Assembly (NCBI RefSeq): GCF_021917145.1
Contig: NC_061065.1
Coordinates: 14,618,924 to 14,682,923, forward strand
DNA length: 64,000 nt
Source of the DNA: Hypomesus transpacificus
Lineage: Eukaryota; Chordata; Actinopteri; Osmeriformes; Osmeridae
Direction: 5' to 3'
Part shown: piece after piece, positions 1-14,024 of the stretch
Layout of the letters: each line of letters begins with the position of its first letter
Numbering within the stretch: the stretch's first letter is position 1
Made by a program: the position numbers and the translations under genes
Notes under the pieces: model-generated
Told to the model about the DNA's origin: nothing
What the model saw: the letters and a program-made list of their open reading frames with translations, nothing else
Databases searched by the model: none

Positions 1-392
1 TAGAAATTGTTACAGCAAAAATTCTCTCCACTTGGGATTGGAAAGCACAAGAAAGGGAATTTGGAAGCAGTCAATCCACCTCACCCGAGTCATCATTTGA
101 CTCGATGTGCTCCTCACCAGGTACTTTTTCCTACGACAAATCAGGACGCAACCCGACCCTGTGCACTTCGCAGAAGCTGACCAAACCAAAAATGTCGACT
201 AAGAGGCGAATGAAGGCGAGCGAGAGGGAGAAAATGCGAATGAGGAGTCTAGCAGAGGCTTTACACCAACTCCGCGACTACCTGCCTCCGGATTACAGTA
301 AAAGAGGCCAGCCGCTGACCAAAATCCAAACTCTTAAATTTACCATTGAATACATCAAAGAACTTTCAAACATTCTGAACTGTGCGCAATGA
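1..392 (+). CDS. msgn1: Mesogenin 1, bHLH transcription factor (5' end outside window)
   Basis: The frame is open from base 3 of the window to the TGA-less stop region at 392 with no start codon needed, so the gene begins upstream of the window. The visible part holds the family's short Trp motif (LSTWDWK, near base 30), a Ser/Pro-rich linker and a C-terminal basic helix-loop-helix domain starting about base 200. The basic region carries KASEREKMRMR, helix 1 is LAEALHQLRDYLPP, and helix 2 follows the loop motif GQPLTKIQTLK. These combinations separate mesogenin from the related Mesp proteins, whose loop differs. In vertebrates Msgn1 is a nuclear activator that drives presomitic mesoderm maturation downstream of Wnt and T-box factors. 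The reading continues only a few residues beyond helix 2, as expected for the family. Methionines inside the visible frame (for example base 105) are internal, not the true start. Confidence 0.92.
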   Translation, partial: EIVTAKILSTWDWKAQEREFGSSQSTSPESSFDSMCSSPGTFSYDKSGRNPTLCTSQKLTKPKMSTKRRMKASEREKMRMRSLAEALHQLRDYLPPDYSKRGQPLTKIQTLKFTIEYIKELSNILNCAQ

Positions 393-955
393 TGTGCTCA
401 AAACTGGCAATTTTAGGAAATAGTACCTGCTGTAGGCCAGTGGTGTGATTGTAAACCATTGGCAAAAAGTTTGGTTCGGTTTGTTTGGTACCTATTTGCA
501 TGAGAGTGGTGATGCTGTCTCTAATAACTTAATTTCCATATTATTTTCATGCCCCATGTCTGTAAATATTTGTTATTATGTGGGCACTTGAAAAGTACTC
601 TTTTGACATTTGCTTTCATAAGTGTCATTGTTTTCATGATGAATTAAATGTAGGCTATAATTTGGGCTTTGCATGTTATTGTATATCCATTTCTGTTGCC
701 ACACTTTCATTAGATAATTTCTGCGAGGTCCAATCTACAAATAAGCCATATTCTTAAGGCTTTTAGCCATACCCCAATTGAATTTGATTGTCCCTATGAC
801 TGGTTGCACTGGTTTAAATATTTTACTGGTTATGGGCTGATATGTTGTTGAGTTGGGTTTATGAAGGCTAATGCAATCAATTTCTGATAACACATATCAA
901 TAGGCTATTAAAAAACAAACATTAAACCTATTTATTTGACTACAGTGTCAAAGTT
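393..955. other. msgn1 3' flank, no further gene seen
   Basis: AT-rich non-coding sequence following the msgn1 stop. It presumably holds the msgn1 3' UTR. No canonical AATAAA signal was found; ATTAAA-like strings occur. No repeat or RNA gene was recognised. Confidence 0.5.
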
Positions 956-959
956 AAGG

Positions 960-1040
960 CCATCGCAATGATGAAGATCGACCAATCGCAGAGCAGTTTA
1001 ATTTCCTGGGGGCGTGGCTCTCCTTTACAATGTATCCTTG
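960..1040 (+). promoter_or_regulatory. Possible promoter of the RGG-protein gene
   Basis: A CCAAT box (982-986) is followed by a GC/KLF-type box (GGGGGCGTGGC, 1008-1018), just upstream of a probable 5' non-coding exon with a good donor at 1249. The assignment is inferred from position only. Confidence 0.35.
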
Positions 1041-1248
1041 ACAAGGCAATCTGAGCCTTGGATGTATTCGGGTCGGCTGAAGTCGCCATTTCAAAGCGTA
1101 ATAGGGACAGGGTGCACGGTACAACATTTTTTACGTTTCTATTTTTCTATGCAGATTATAATTTTTTTAAGTATTTAAAGAAAAAACAACAGTATTTTGT
1201 TTTTTTCTGGACCTTCCTCGCCTTACTACAACATAGAGGTTGGCAACA
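1041..1248 (+). other. Probable 5' non-coding exon of the RGG-protein gene
   Basis: The segment ends at a strong donor (gtaagt at 1249-1254), and the next good acceptor on this strand lies directly before the ATG at 4467. A 64-codon open frame here (1058-1252) has T-rich, non-protein-like composition and is treated as untranslated. The 5' boundary is not visible. Confidence 0.4.
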
Positions 1249-1455
1249 GTAAGTCATTCCTTCTGTATTATTTTACAGCAACATTAGGAACGCCCCTGAA
1301 AATGTAAAGCATTTTGGTACTTACTCATTCATACGAATGATCCGAAGTGTTTATATCATAACTAATACATTGTCTGCACATTAACTCATCTTCGATGCGA
1401 ACCAAAACAGGCTAAGGGAAATTTCCCTCCTCATCTCCTCAAGCATTAACATTAG

Positions 1456-1458
<3 letters not shown>

Positions 1459-1497
<39 letters not shown>
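1459..1497. repeat. (TA)n microsatellite
   Basis: An uninterrupted TA dinucleotide run of about 39 bp in the putative first intron of the RGG-protein gene. Confidence 0.95.
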
Positions 1498-1503
<6 letters not shown>

Positions 1504-3298
1504 CGTGCTATTTGTATGGTCAACAGTTGGAAAATGATATTTGCATTTATTCCGGAGGGATTCCTTTATAACCCTAGGTAGACCATGTACGGCTTAAATC
1601 CTCATGATTTTAAAGTATAATATCTGCTGAATTGAACATTTTAATCGTTGCTCCATAATAAATAATTTGGACAGCAGTAAATGTCAAGCTCAGTGATCTG
1701 AGAAATATAACCTGCAAAGGAAAAGCACAATTTATGAAGACGTGTATTGTGAAGGAAAGAATCCTTAAATTTAAATTAATCTTCAATTTGGGTATAGTTC
1801 AAACCTCCAAGGAGCTTCAAATCTAAAGATAGAAAGTGTGTTCTTGCATAGATAATAGGCCTACCATCTTATGAAGCAGTAAATCCACAACCAAGTATAT
1901 TATTCATTTGAATTCCAAAACATAATTGCATGGGCACTCCAATTTCCATGGTGTTTTCAGTTTGGTAAGTTTACCTTTATTGTGAGGAGAAATTCAGTCC
2001 TTAACAACACCTCAATATGGCTACTGCTGGTTTGGTTTTTGACATGGTAAAACAAGCAGAAAGAAACTGTCCTTATTTCCACAGAGCACTTCAGGCAGAT
2101 TTTAAAATGCCACACCAATGGATAGGTCAAGTTCTTACCAGCATGTGTGTGTGTGTGGGGGGGGGGGCATTTGGTTCTCAAAGAAAATTCACCAGCTGTC
2201 AGCATGTAGATGTGGTGTGTCTGTGTTGTGTCTGTACGCCAGTCTTTCCTGTTCCCCCGTTATCCCCCACACTCAGCCCCACTCCCAGCCCCACTCCCGG
2301 CCCCACTCCTGGCCTTGCAATGATGCAGGTGCTACATTCTCCTATGGGCCCAGGCCTCTGCACTATTAATACTCTACGTTGTACAGCAGTATTCCTCAGC
2401 AGCTCTCCTCCATGCCACTCTGACTGCAAAACTCCCATGACACAGATTGGTTGAATCAGACGACCCCCCCCCCCCCCCTCCTTCTCTCCTTCTGAAGGTC
2501 CGTCTATCTGTCTGTTAGTGTAGGCATGCTTACCATCCCCAGCTACAGTATGTGACTGGAACTATTTATGAATCTCCTGTGAGCGTTTCATGTGTCAGCC
2601 AGTTATTAATTGTGATCATGTCATGTCAAGATTTGCTTTAACGGATCTTGAAGGATCTCTACTTGTGTGTGTGTGTGTGTGTGTGGGGGGGGATGTTCTT
2701 TATTGTATGTGTCTTTTTGAAGACCATGCACTGTTCAACAAGCCTTTTAATAACATCTGATGTTATAGGGACACCCTGTGTTCTAGTGTAGATTGTCAGC
2801 CACTAAATATTGTGGGACTGCAACTGTCTTTTGCCCGCTTGATTACCTTGTAGCTTCAGGACGGCTTGATTTATCTTCTCAACCATTTATTCATTTAGCC
2901 CCAGGAAATGAAATCTGTGTGATTTCCCCGTCTTCTGAAGGCTTTGTAAAAGTTATAGCTGAAATCAGTAGCACCTTATTAACAACACAGTACCACTCTC
3001 TTAAACATTGCTGTAAACACCCAACCTCATTAGCTGGACGTCTGGGTTTAACTGTCTGGTGTTGTTGAGTGAGAGGCCTTAGACTTTATTATATTCTAAC
3101 CCTAACCCTTTACCTATTCAAATTTGCCCCTTATTCAAATGTGATGCAAGTGGTTTCCACCGTGAACAGATGGCAGATTAGATGACTGGCAGTAGGTAAT
3201 GTCCCCACAGTGCTGGCTGATGCGCGATCAATTTCACACTCCCCATTAGGATCACCCAGGGTTGTATCAAGTAGGCCTTTTCAACTGTACACTTTATC

Positions 3299-3851
3299 CA
3301 GTGGCAGATCTAAGGGGTGGCAAGGGGTGGCAGCTGCCACCCCAATAAATAAAAACTGCCACCCCAATTATTATTATTTTTTAAATGCATTTAGCTTATG
3401 CTTCCAAAACGACTTCCAATAGAGAGCTTTACAAAAGTGCATAGGTCACTGATCATAACAACGAGATAGCCCCAAACATTGCGGGTAGCCAAAACATGAA
3501 GCGTACATTGTGAAAAATCTGTCCCAAAGGGAAGAACCACAAGAGCATGTAGTGAAAGTTACAATTAAACAACATGAACTTCTGTCTTCCTATGGAAAAA
3601 TATTATTTGTACATTACAGAACATTTCAATAAATAATATTAATGTTTTATGATGATTTATGATCAATTATCAATGATGATTTATTAATGATTACTGTTTA
3701 ATTTAAACTACAATGTTCTAGCCTAATCATTTACCATAGGGAGTACTGTACCCCCCTACTTTGGGTTTGATTCGCCTCTGGGAGGCCACCCAACAACTTC
3801 CTTCTGCCAACCCATTACCACCCCGAATGAAAATCTCTAGCTCTGTCCCTG
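3299..3851. mobile_element. Non-autonomous hAT-type DNA transposon (MITE), 553 bp
   Basis: The element is flanked by an exact 8-bp target duplication, ACTTTATC, at 3291-3298 and 3852-3859. Its imperfect terminal inverted repeats begin CAGTGGCAGATCTA on the left and, read from the other strand, CAGGGACAGAGCTA on the right. An 8-bp duplication with CAG-type ends is the hAT superfamily signature. Just inside both ends are GGGGTGG-rich subterminal motifs. There is no transposase frame, so it would need help from an autonomous relative. It sits in the large first intron of the RGG-protein gene. The duplications are still identical, so insertion is not ancient. Confidence 0.85.
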
Positions 3852-4466
3852 ACTTTATCCATGAGAGGAATTGTTGCTGGTTTGTCTGCATACTAATTTG
3901 ATAAGAAAATGTGTAGGTCTACCCCTCAATTTTCTAGTTTGCTAGTCCCTACTGAAAGTCAAACCTTAATGTAACTAAAACATACATCCTACTGATCTCT
4001 TTAAAACTTTTAGTTTATAAATAAGGTTTACTTCTAATGATCATGTTGGTAGGCTGTGTGTCTGCGGACACCAGACCACAGCTTTTATGCATAGATCACT
4101 CACTGTTATGCCCTCCTGAGTCAGTGTCATGAGAATATCTATAGGAAAGATTTTGGGGCCACTAGCCACAAAATACTACAGTGTTCCACACTACCACAAT
4201 CTTCTGTCCTTGAACGGATGTACCATGACGATATCATAACTCATCATGGACTGTAAGTCTCTACTGTCTCCTTACTGTCTTACGCTGAATGCCTTGTGTC
4301 ATATGTATATAGAACTAAATGATGACCTATGACCTCGGTGCAACAGGAGCCAAACCTAACTGAGAAGTCCTACTATCAGTGAGCAAATGAGCCACTGGAA
4401 TGTTTTATTGAAGGTCTTCGTTAAAGGCTAGTAATCTGACTCCACCACATGTGATGTCTGTTGCAG

Positions 4467-6121
4467 ATGGAAGACACAGAACAGGTGACAGAAACCACAC
4501 AAACCTCCCAAGATGCATCTGAGGAATCCATATCAGAGAGCAAAGCCAGGTCTGTCATGTGAGCATTTCTGGCCATCGTCTAACTTTGCATCCATCCATC
4601 ACATCCATCCATATGATGTTTGTTTTTTTCGCTACCTCTACAGGGGTCGCGGGTTCAAAGGTCAAGGTCGAGTGGGTCGGATGGGCCGGGGCTTTCGTGG
4701 TGGGCGGGGCATGATGACGAAAGGCTTTGGTCCCCCTGGGCGTGGCAGAGGCCGAGGGCGGGACATGCTCATGAACGGATTTGGGCCTATGAGGTAACAG
4801 TACTGAATACAACAGTTGTACATGAGGTTAAAGGAGTATGATGTGTATGATCTGCACACAATATAAGAAATGTTTTGTCATGTGTTGGTCATTGAAAATC
4901 CAACAACAGTATATCAGTATTTTATTTTGGGTTCTCGCTGTAAAAGTAAACCATGTTCGAGGTTGGGAAAGAGACAGCGCTGAAGGAATCTGGGATTAGT
5001 TTGATATTTGTCAGGCGAGCTGTGCAGTTTGTATAAACATGATTGACAGGTATTCACATGGAATCTTCCTTCCACAAAGCCTATTCTTGTTTTTCTCCAA
5101 TGGTTGGAATGACATGACAAATGACTCATTCTCCCATGATGCATTGCCTTTCGTGCAGGAGAGGGATAGGAAGGATGCGCCCATACCCAGACTTCAGGGG
5201 TAGACGTGGAGGAAGGGGTGGGCCTATGCACATGGGTCCTCCGCCTCCCCCACCCCCTCCCTTGCACCTCAGAGGGCCCTACCCGCCCATGCACAGGTGA
5301 AACACACCATATCTGTGATCTATAGGGTCACTGTGGAACTAGATTTAAACCACACTATGCCCCAAGTAATTAGTAGAATAGAATATAGATTGGACTTATA
5401 ATGTTGAATGGCACCAATATCATGCAGGTAGTCTGGGTCTTTATCAATTCATCAGCTTTTATGTAGCTATCTTAACAACCATGGATATGTTCTCCATGGA
5501 GTTCCTTTTTGACACGATGTCCTGATATGATCTTGTCCCCTGTAGACATGGCCCCCCTCCCCCCCTGGGGCATCCAGGGTTCAGAGGGCGACCCCCTCAC
5601 CTGCGTGGAAGGGGTATGCCCCACGGGCCCCCTCGACCCTTCCACCCCAGAGGCACCCGAGGGTAAGACGTTTACTAACACCACATACACAGAACATCCT
5701 CTCCTCTCTACAGCTCTAAAATAATATCCAGTTTCACTCCCTTCCATTTCCCCTGCCTTTCCCATTCAGTTCATTTTGAATCAAATTATTAAAAAAACAT
5801 TAGGTAAAGACCTCCATTTAGGGCCAATAGATCATAAACCCTGCTCAAAATCAAGGGCACCTGTTCTAAATAGTGCATGAAACGGTTTAGGTGAACATAC
5901 CAAAACTGAAATGACCTTTATATTAGCACAGTATGTGAAGGGGGAGACCCTCCAGTGCACTACACTCCAGAGTGTGCCTCCTAGTGGCAGAGCAAGAGAA
6001 TCAAATATGTGATTTTATCCTTTTACACAGCTACCACAATGGACCAGCTTCTCCTCCGCAACACCCACCACCTGGTAGAGGCCAGAGGTGGCCAGGGGCC
6101 CCTGGTGGCCGACGCTTTTAA
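4467..6121 (+). CDS. Arg-Gly-Gly / proline-rich low-complexity protein, 192 aa, unnamed
   Basis: Five coding exons (4467-4549, 4644-4793, 5159-5296, 5546-5662, 6031-6121) with GT-AG borders, each joining in phase 2, give 192 residues. The ATG is the first codon after a clear acceptor. The N-terminal 27 residues are acidic and Thr/Ser/Glu-rich (MEDTEQVTETTQTSQD). The rest is basic and repetitive, with RGRG, GRGFRGGRG and MMTKGFGPPGRGRGRG boxes, then Pro tracts (HMGPPPPPPPP), HPGFRGRPPHLRGRG, and a C-terminal GAPGGRRF. RGG/RG boxes of this type bind RNA and are arginine-methylated in many nuclear RNA-binding proteins, but no RRM, KH or zinc finger is present. I do not recognise an orthologue by name. 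Equal exon phases and a single repetitive theme suggest growth by exon duplication. Function is inferred only as probable RNA or ribonucleoprotein association. Confidence 0.75.
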
Positions 6122-6137
6122 CGCAGCCTGACCCCAA

Positions 6138-6147
6138 AATAAATAAA
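6138..6147 (+). terminator. Overlapping poly(A) signals of the RGG-protein gene
   Basis: Two overlapping AATAAA hexamers lie 17-26 nt after the stop codon. Further AATAAA strings near 7014 and 7261 could serve longer transcripts. Confidence 0.6.
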
Positions 6148-9100
6148 CAAGTGACTTGTTTTGTAGCAAGGTGGGGTGTATAGCGGCGGCTACAGACATA
6201 GAAAAGTGTCATACAAAGCCTACCTTTTTAAACACAATGTGAAACACTTCCTTTAGCCAAATGCGTATTGATATTGTATAATGGCGGAGAATAGGTGAAA
6301 CAGACTACAATAAGTGAGGACACTTAAAATGCCTCATACAGTGTAAAACCGTTGTTTATTGTAAATTCTGTTACTAGAAGTAAAAACACAAGTTTGTTTC
6401 TTAAAATTAAAATGTTAATGTTAACACATTGGAATGATTATTACCCAAGATGAAGGTGTCAACATTTCCGTTCTTTAGATGTCCTGTGGTTCTTGTGGTC
6501 ACCCTGTGAGCCTTAAAAAGTATTTTCCGACCCTCAGTAGAGAGTTCTAGAAGTGTACCACAGTATGTGTCAGTGAGAGGGGAAAGACGTGAGAGAAAAC
6601 AAATACAGGTGAAAAGATACCAGAGCACAAACAGCCCTCAAGCATCAGTGTACAGTAGCTGTAGTGGATGACTCCTTGGACCTCCCTTTCCTTCTGGACA
6701 TAGTTTGGACATTACTGGACATAGTTTGGACATTACTGGACATAGTTTGGACATTACTGGACATAGTTTGGACATTACTGGACATAGTTTTGTATTACAT
6801 GACTTCACAAATAGTACATTATCACCACAAACGCTGTGTAGACTCACCTACACATTTTGTAAGTGAGAAGATTATATTGGACATTCATGCATTCATGGCT
6901 CCTATACGTGCTACTTTATATCATTAATGTGCAGCTATTTTTAGTTAATACATATATTGCTGTTTGGAACATGCTTGTGTTCAGCAATCTACAGTATACT
7001 ATGGAATGACAAAAATAAAATCTATGAATATAAATGGATACTATATTGAACAAATATATATATATATATTAGTATATCTCTATTATATTTGAAAGCAAAT
7101 GACAAAAGTATTTGCTTAATTATACCATAAGATACTATTTCTTGTGTTTAGTTTTAAAGTGTTATTACCTTTATGTAACTGACATAACTTACAATTTGTG
7201 AATTTGTGAATGTGCTTTTTGAAAACCGTCAACAGTTTTGACGTAGTCGTGAGAGAAAGAAAAATAAAACTAAACCTAAACTGAACTGTATTCTTTTTAC
7301 TGGTTATTCAAAGTCACATTCTGAGCATCGCCTCAGTGTCACCCTAAAGCAACCGTACAACTCATGTCATGTTGAATGAAGAGAACAACTTTGTTCAAAA
7401 ATGTATTGGAAGAGAATACAGCTACACATAAATATTGCTGTTGTTGTCCTGATGCTTCCATGAAAGCTAAGCAAATGATCAAACACTGCACATCATTTAT
7501 GAATGTTCTGTATCCATTATCTAGCTGAATTGCTGCACACATATACACTGGAGCACACATCACAATATTTGTTAAAAAGAAGTTGGAGGACCAAGGCCGT
7601 TAAGGGAATTTAAATCTGTCCTGTAGATATAAGATGGGTCGATAAAATATGTTATGATATTTTAGCTGTGCTGAGGGCTGAGGTTAACAGCAACCACAGT
7701 TTTGTATTGAACTACTCTGAGGACCACAGTTTGTAGCGTGTGTTCATTTCAAACAGGAAGTGTGCTGGAAATGTACTCCCGCCAAAATATACAAAACGTT
7801 CTCACAATCAGAATTAAGTGGTAGTCTGTTTAAAAGGAGGACATCATCATCCCCATATGAATTGTGATATAATATATTGCAATTTTTAGGAATTACAGCA
7901 TGACTTAAGTACATATCCCAGGAACAGACAAATGGTTTATAGTGTCATGATAGTTCTCCAACCTATCCATAGGGTCTCTGTTTAATATTTTTGATAAACG
8001 ATGCCTCTATTTATCCTCATTTGTTTTGATCTCTTTTGACTTTTTCCCCTAATCTTGTCCCAGTCTGTTGCAATGCATGCAGTTGCATGTAAAGGTGCGA
8101 TACCTCCTACACACCCTCAGCAGGATAGGGTCGCCTGCATGACGTGAAATGAGAAATAGTTTTAGTTTTATTTTTAGAATACCTTTCATCATGAAAAATG
8201 CACTGATATGTCATGGTCCAAACCCTCCTAAAACGGATGATCAAGAACATGAAGAGAACATTGTTTTTTCCTCTGCATCATCCAGAACTAGATAACAACC
8301 AGAGGAAAAGTAGAGCACATCACGTATCCAATGACTCACAGACACACTTTATTTGGTACCCTTACGGCAAAAGACATCAATGGAGGCTCACGTCTAGTCC
8401 ATTAGCAGCACACGCACACACACACACACGCACACACACATGCCACGTCACAGAAGCACACTGCAGGTGTTGCACCTTTTCCTCTCTGTCCATTTCCCCC
8501 ATCAATAAATAAGTGCTTCTTTGCCTCCCCCCCTCCAGTCTCCTCCCCCTGCCCCAGCTGCTATCCTCTTACAATGATGATCACAGACTGACCTTCTTTG
8601 TGTCCTGAAGGATCCAGACCCAGCTTCTCTCTCCCTCTCCCCCCATCCCTCTGTCGTGATGTGCTGTGTCATACCCACTCTTTCTCCTCTAAGGTGAGAC
8701 CCATCTTGTGCCCATCTCTCCCTCCCTCCATCCCCAACTCCCTACACCCCCCCCCCTCCCCCAATACCTGCAGATTGTCTTTTACAGGACAGATATGAAG
8801 AGAAAGCCCTGCCAGAGCGTAGGAGTCCATTGAGCCAGGTGAGACAGACCTGGAGAAACGAATGTTGGGATAGAAACTCTTTTGATATGTTCTTGTTACA
8901 GGGTTATATGTGTACAGTGAAAAAGTGGATCTGCATCGACGACTCATTCGTCTTCTATTCAATAATGATTAGAATCACATTGCATTAGATGTAGCCTACA
9001 AAATAATCTATGTAACACAGAATAATTGATCCTTTCACATCTTCCTTATGCAGCAGCAGTGGATATAATGATTCCCAAGAGAACACTATGTTGACAGCGA

Positions 9101-9817
9101 TTGATGAGGCATTAATAATTACCACATGTAAAGTGCAGGGTGTATGTCTGGACTCAGTTTTCTTTTTTATTCGATGACAACCTATAAGATTAGTGTGTAA
9201 GTATTTCCTAGTCCATCATCTACTATACCCTCAGTTATGAGTTTGATAAGTGAAAAGGTAGAGTATTCTTGCCATTAAAGGTGACATCCGACCCATTACA
9301 CTGCCTGAATTATCAGCGATTAAGATGATCCCAAAGATGTACTGTAGTCTGCTGCTCTGTGTGGAGAAGATGAGTCATTCTGGGTCTTTATATGATTAAT
9401 GCCAAGTGTTCTTTTAGGTTTCATATATGACTCATCTTGATCCAAGGAGATGAGGGGAGGGGGGTGGGGGGGTGGCTTGAAATAGAACAGCTAGTACAGG
9501 GATAGAGTCCATATGTTGATGAGCACATGACTGGACTTCATTTGGGGAGGACAATGGACAGACAAGGGGGAATAGTTTTCGCCTCCTGCTTGTTCTCACA
9601 GCACCAGTCTGTTTGTACAGCATTATTCAATTAAATTATTTTTTCAATTACATTTCTTTTGTTTGCTGTGTTTTTTTCCTGTACCACAAACACACCGCAG
9701 ACCATGTTGATAACTGTTGTTCTATTCACTCCCTTATGACACAGCACTGCATGTAATTAAAGCTTCATGCACCAAAACAAAACAGGATGCTAGAATGTCA
9801 TAATTATATATATACAC
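6148..9817. other. Intergenic region between two convergent genes
   Basis: Mostly AT-rich non-coding DNA between the RGG-protein gene (+) and mrps10 (-). It contains a 21-bp tandem repeat (6696-6790), a short (CA)n stretch near 8410-8440 and C- or G-rich patches near 8740 and 9460. No coding frame with protein-like composition was seen on either strand. Confidence 0.6.
6696..6790. repeat. 21-bp tandem repeat, about 4.5 copies
   Basis: The unit GGACATAGTTTGGACATTAC plus T begins at 6696, 6717, 6738, 6759 and, partly, 6780. Copies are identical. Each unit contains two GGACAT half-units. Because 21 is a multiple of three, both strands stay open through it, which explains small spurious ORFs here. 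Confidence 0.95.
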
Positions 9818-9823
9818 TTTATT
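9818..9823 (-). terminator. mrps10: Candidate poly(A) signal of mrps10
   Basis: AATAAA read on the minus strand, 370 nt after the mrps10 stop codon. It is the first canonical hexamer I found downstream. Confidence 0.45.
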
Positions 9824-10192
9824 AACAAACATTTTTTTTTTTACATAATTCAGTCTCACATCATACTTGAAAAACAATAAACCTATTCAAATAAGCTGCA
9901 TGTTAGCAACCTCTGGTATGAAGTCAACAGCAGACAACTGAAAAAGTTGAGTAATTGTATATTTGACGGATGCGATCCTTGCAGCTTACATGTTATCTTG
10001 CTTGTTCACCAATGCTGTCACTAGGGGGAGTGCAGAGGTGTTTATAATTCTGATGTCCAAAACCAGAATGTATTAATATACATGTTTAGAACAATCACCT
10101 TCTGTTGATCTCTACAAGAAAGTTGGAGGTTTGATGACTATTGACTTCTAAGAGCATCCAGAGAATGAACAGCTACTCTGTTCACTCCATTC

Positions 10193-12168
<1,976 letters not shown>

Positions 12169-12602
12169 GATTCTTTTAAAGTGGCAGTGCACGAATTGAA
12201 TCTCTAGAGACGATGTTATGCTGCCCCTCTTGTAAAGGATGATAACTACACATTTAGGTGTGACCACGAGACGTATTTTATGAACGATATATTATATTCA
12301 TATATTTCAGTAAGTGATAGTACATCAAAAAAATACAAATACAAAGCGGCCGTTGAGAAATTGAGGAAATAATGCTCTGACTGATACTATGATAAGGGGA
12401 ATTTGTGTTTAAGTAATTTTTGGTAGATTCAGAATGATTAGGAATCGTGACCTTAAATGGTACTTCTTTATGGTAAATCTTTCTCTCATCTGGGCTAGAA
12501 TAAAGCGACAAAGCAGGGCAAATCATGTGTGTGTCACGTGATACAGTAACCAGGGCCCTGTGTCTGCCAGTACAGTGGCAGCAACAGAGACAGTGAAGAG
12601 AG
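12169..12602. promoter_or_regulatory. Probable divergent promoter of mrps10 (-) and tulp4 (+)
   Basis: The mrps10 start codon (12168, minus) and a plus-strand donor-like site (GAGAG then gtaagt, 12603) bracket this stretch. It contains a perfect E-box GTCACGTGAT at 12533-12542, the kind bound by USF or TFEB/MITF factors. The plus-strand donor suggests that a non-coding first exon of tulp4 ends at 12602. This is inference from position and motifs. Confidence 0.4.
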
Positions 12603-13549
12603 GTAAGTAAGCAATTGATCATCCATTGATATGAATCTGACGATAATGACAACAGGTTTCATGTGATTATATAGCAAGGACAACGTTGATATCCCCTTGT
12701 TACTATAATGGTCAAAATAATTGGATCTATCGAGATAGGAACGACAAAAAGGTTGCTAATGCTAATTAGCAAATCCATCCAAGTAATGCTATTGCTAGTC
12801 AAGCTAGCGAAAGCGAATAGTTGATGATAGTAGTGCCAAGGTCCTACAATGGTCACCTAGCCCGTTAGTAAGTGTCTAGGAAACTAAACATCGTTATTGT
12901 ATCTGCTTAAAAAACGTAACAAGGTAGTAGGTTGCTTAATGGAATATGAACTTGTTAGTTTGACTAGTTTGTTAGCTAGCAAGTAAGCTAATGGCAGTGT
13001 GTGGGCATTTTAACCGTGTTTTTACTTTGATATTTTATGGGCTACCCAGTCAGACCAGCACTCAGTTTTTCTGGCTGTGCCAAATCTGTTTGTCAATGTG
13101 TCTAGAAGACCTAAACGCTCATGCAAACCGATTGTCCAGTGGAACTTCCCATAGCCATAGGTATTGAGATTGTGGTAAAATTACCTTAAGATTCTGATAG
13201 ATTGTTTGTGTGCATTTTGTCTCTATAGGTTATAGCTTCTTTAGAGGAGAGACTCATTGATTCGTCTCTCGAAAGCCTCTATTGTGTTATACGATGGAAA
13301 TATAGTTCCTCTCATTTTCATTCCCATCTTATATTGTTCGGTTTTTGTATTCATTGTATTTTTAGTGTAATGACAGCTTGGCTACTGTTCTTTGGCTTTG
13401 ACATCCGCCCACGCACTCTCTCTCACTCCCCATCTCCTCCTATCGCTATCTCCTTTCTCTTTCTGCTTGCTTTTTATGCCAGTAATATGAAGTGTGGTGT
13501 TATTTTCTTTCTTTGATCCTTTCGATCATACCGTTTTTGTTCTCATCAG

Positions 13550-14024
13550 CGCTCCTTGACGGGATTCCCGACGTGGATTGGAAGACAAGTTAGGTGACGT
13601 AATGACGTTGCCGGGAGAAGCGGCACTCCCGTGGGTAGACAGCTGATGCGAGGAGTCCCTACTCCTTTCAGACAACGGAAATCGCACAAGGAAAGCGGAC
13701 AGACGGTTTAACTATGACACACCGAATTTGACCATACAAAGAAAAAAAAGACGCCCCTTTTTAATACAGGGCAGTTTCTGGTTTAGTTTTCATATCATGA
13801 TCAAGTGAAACAAAAGCCGGTGCGTCTGTGGATATGCTTCTTGTTTGTTTTTTTGAAGATTACAAGAAGAACGATTTTTAAATTAGTTGGTTGAATGGAT
13901 GAAATGATGAAGCCACAATTGTAATTAAATGGTACATGGATGGGCCTTTTAGTGAATCTTGGTCAGTAGTTTGCCACCCGACCTGTGATCGATACTATTA
14001 TACCAGCTGATACAGTGGCTAAAG
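13550..14024 (+). other. tulp4: Possible 5' UTR exon of tulp4
   Basis: A pyrimidine-rich acceptor (ttctcatcag) ends at 13549, and a usable donor (AAAG then gtagga) starts at 14025. Human TULP4 also has a long 5' UTR ahead of its first coding exon. No coding potential is seen. The boundaries are tentative. Confidence 0.35.

Noticed and set aside
1058-1252. 64-codon frame starting MDVFGSAEVAISKRN
   Set aside because: Phe-rich product from T-rich sequence ending at a splice donor. Better explained as a 5' non-coding exon.
3096-3110. TAACCCTAACCC string resembling telomere repeat
   Set aside because: Only two units, within chance expectation; no interstitial telomere array.
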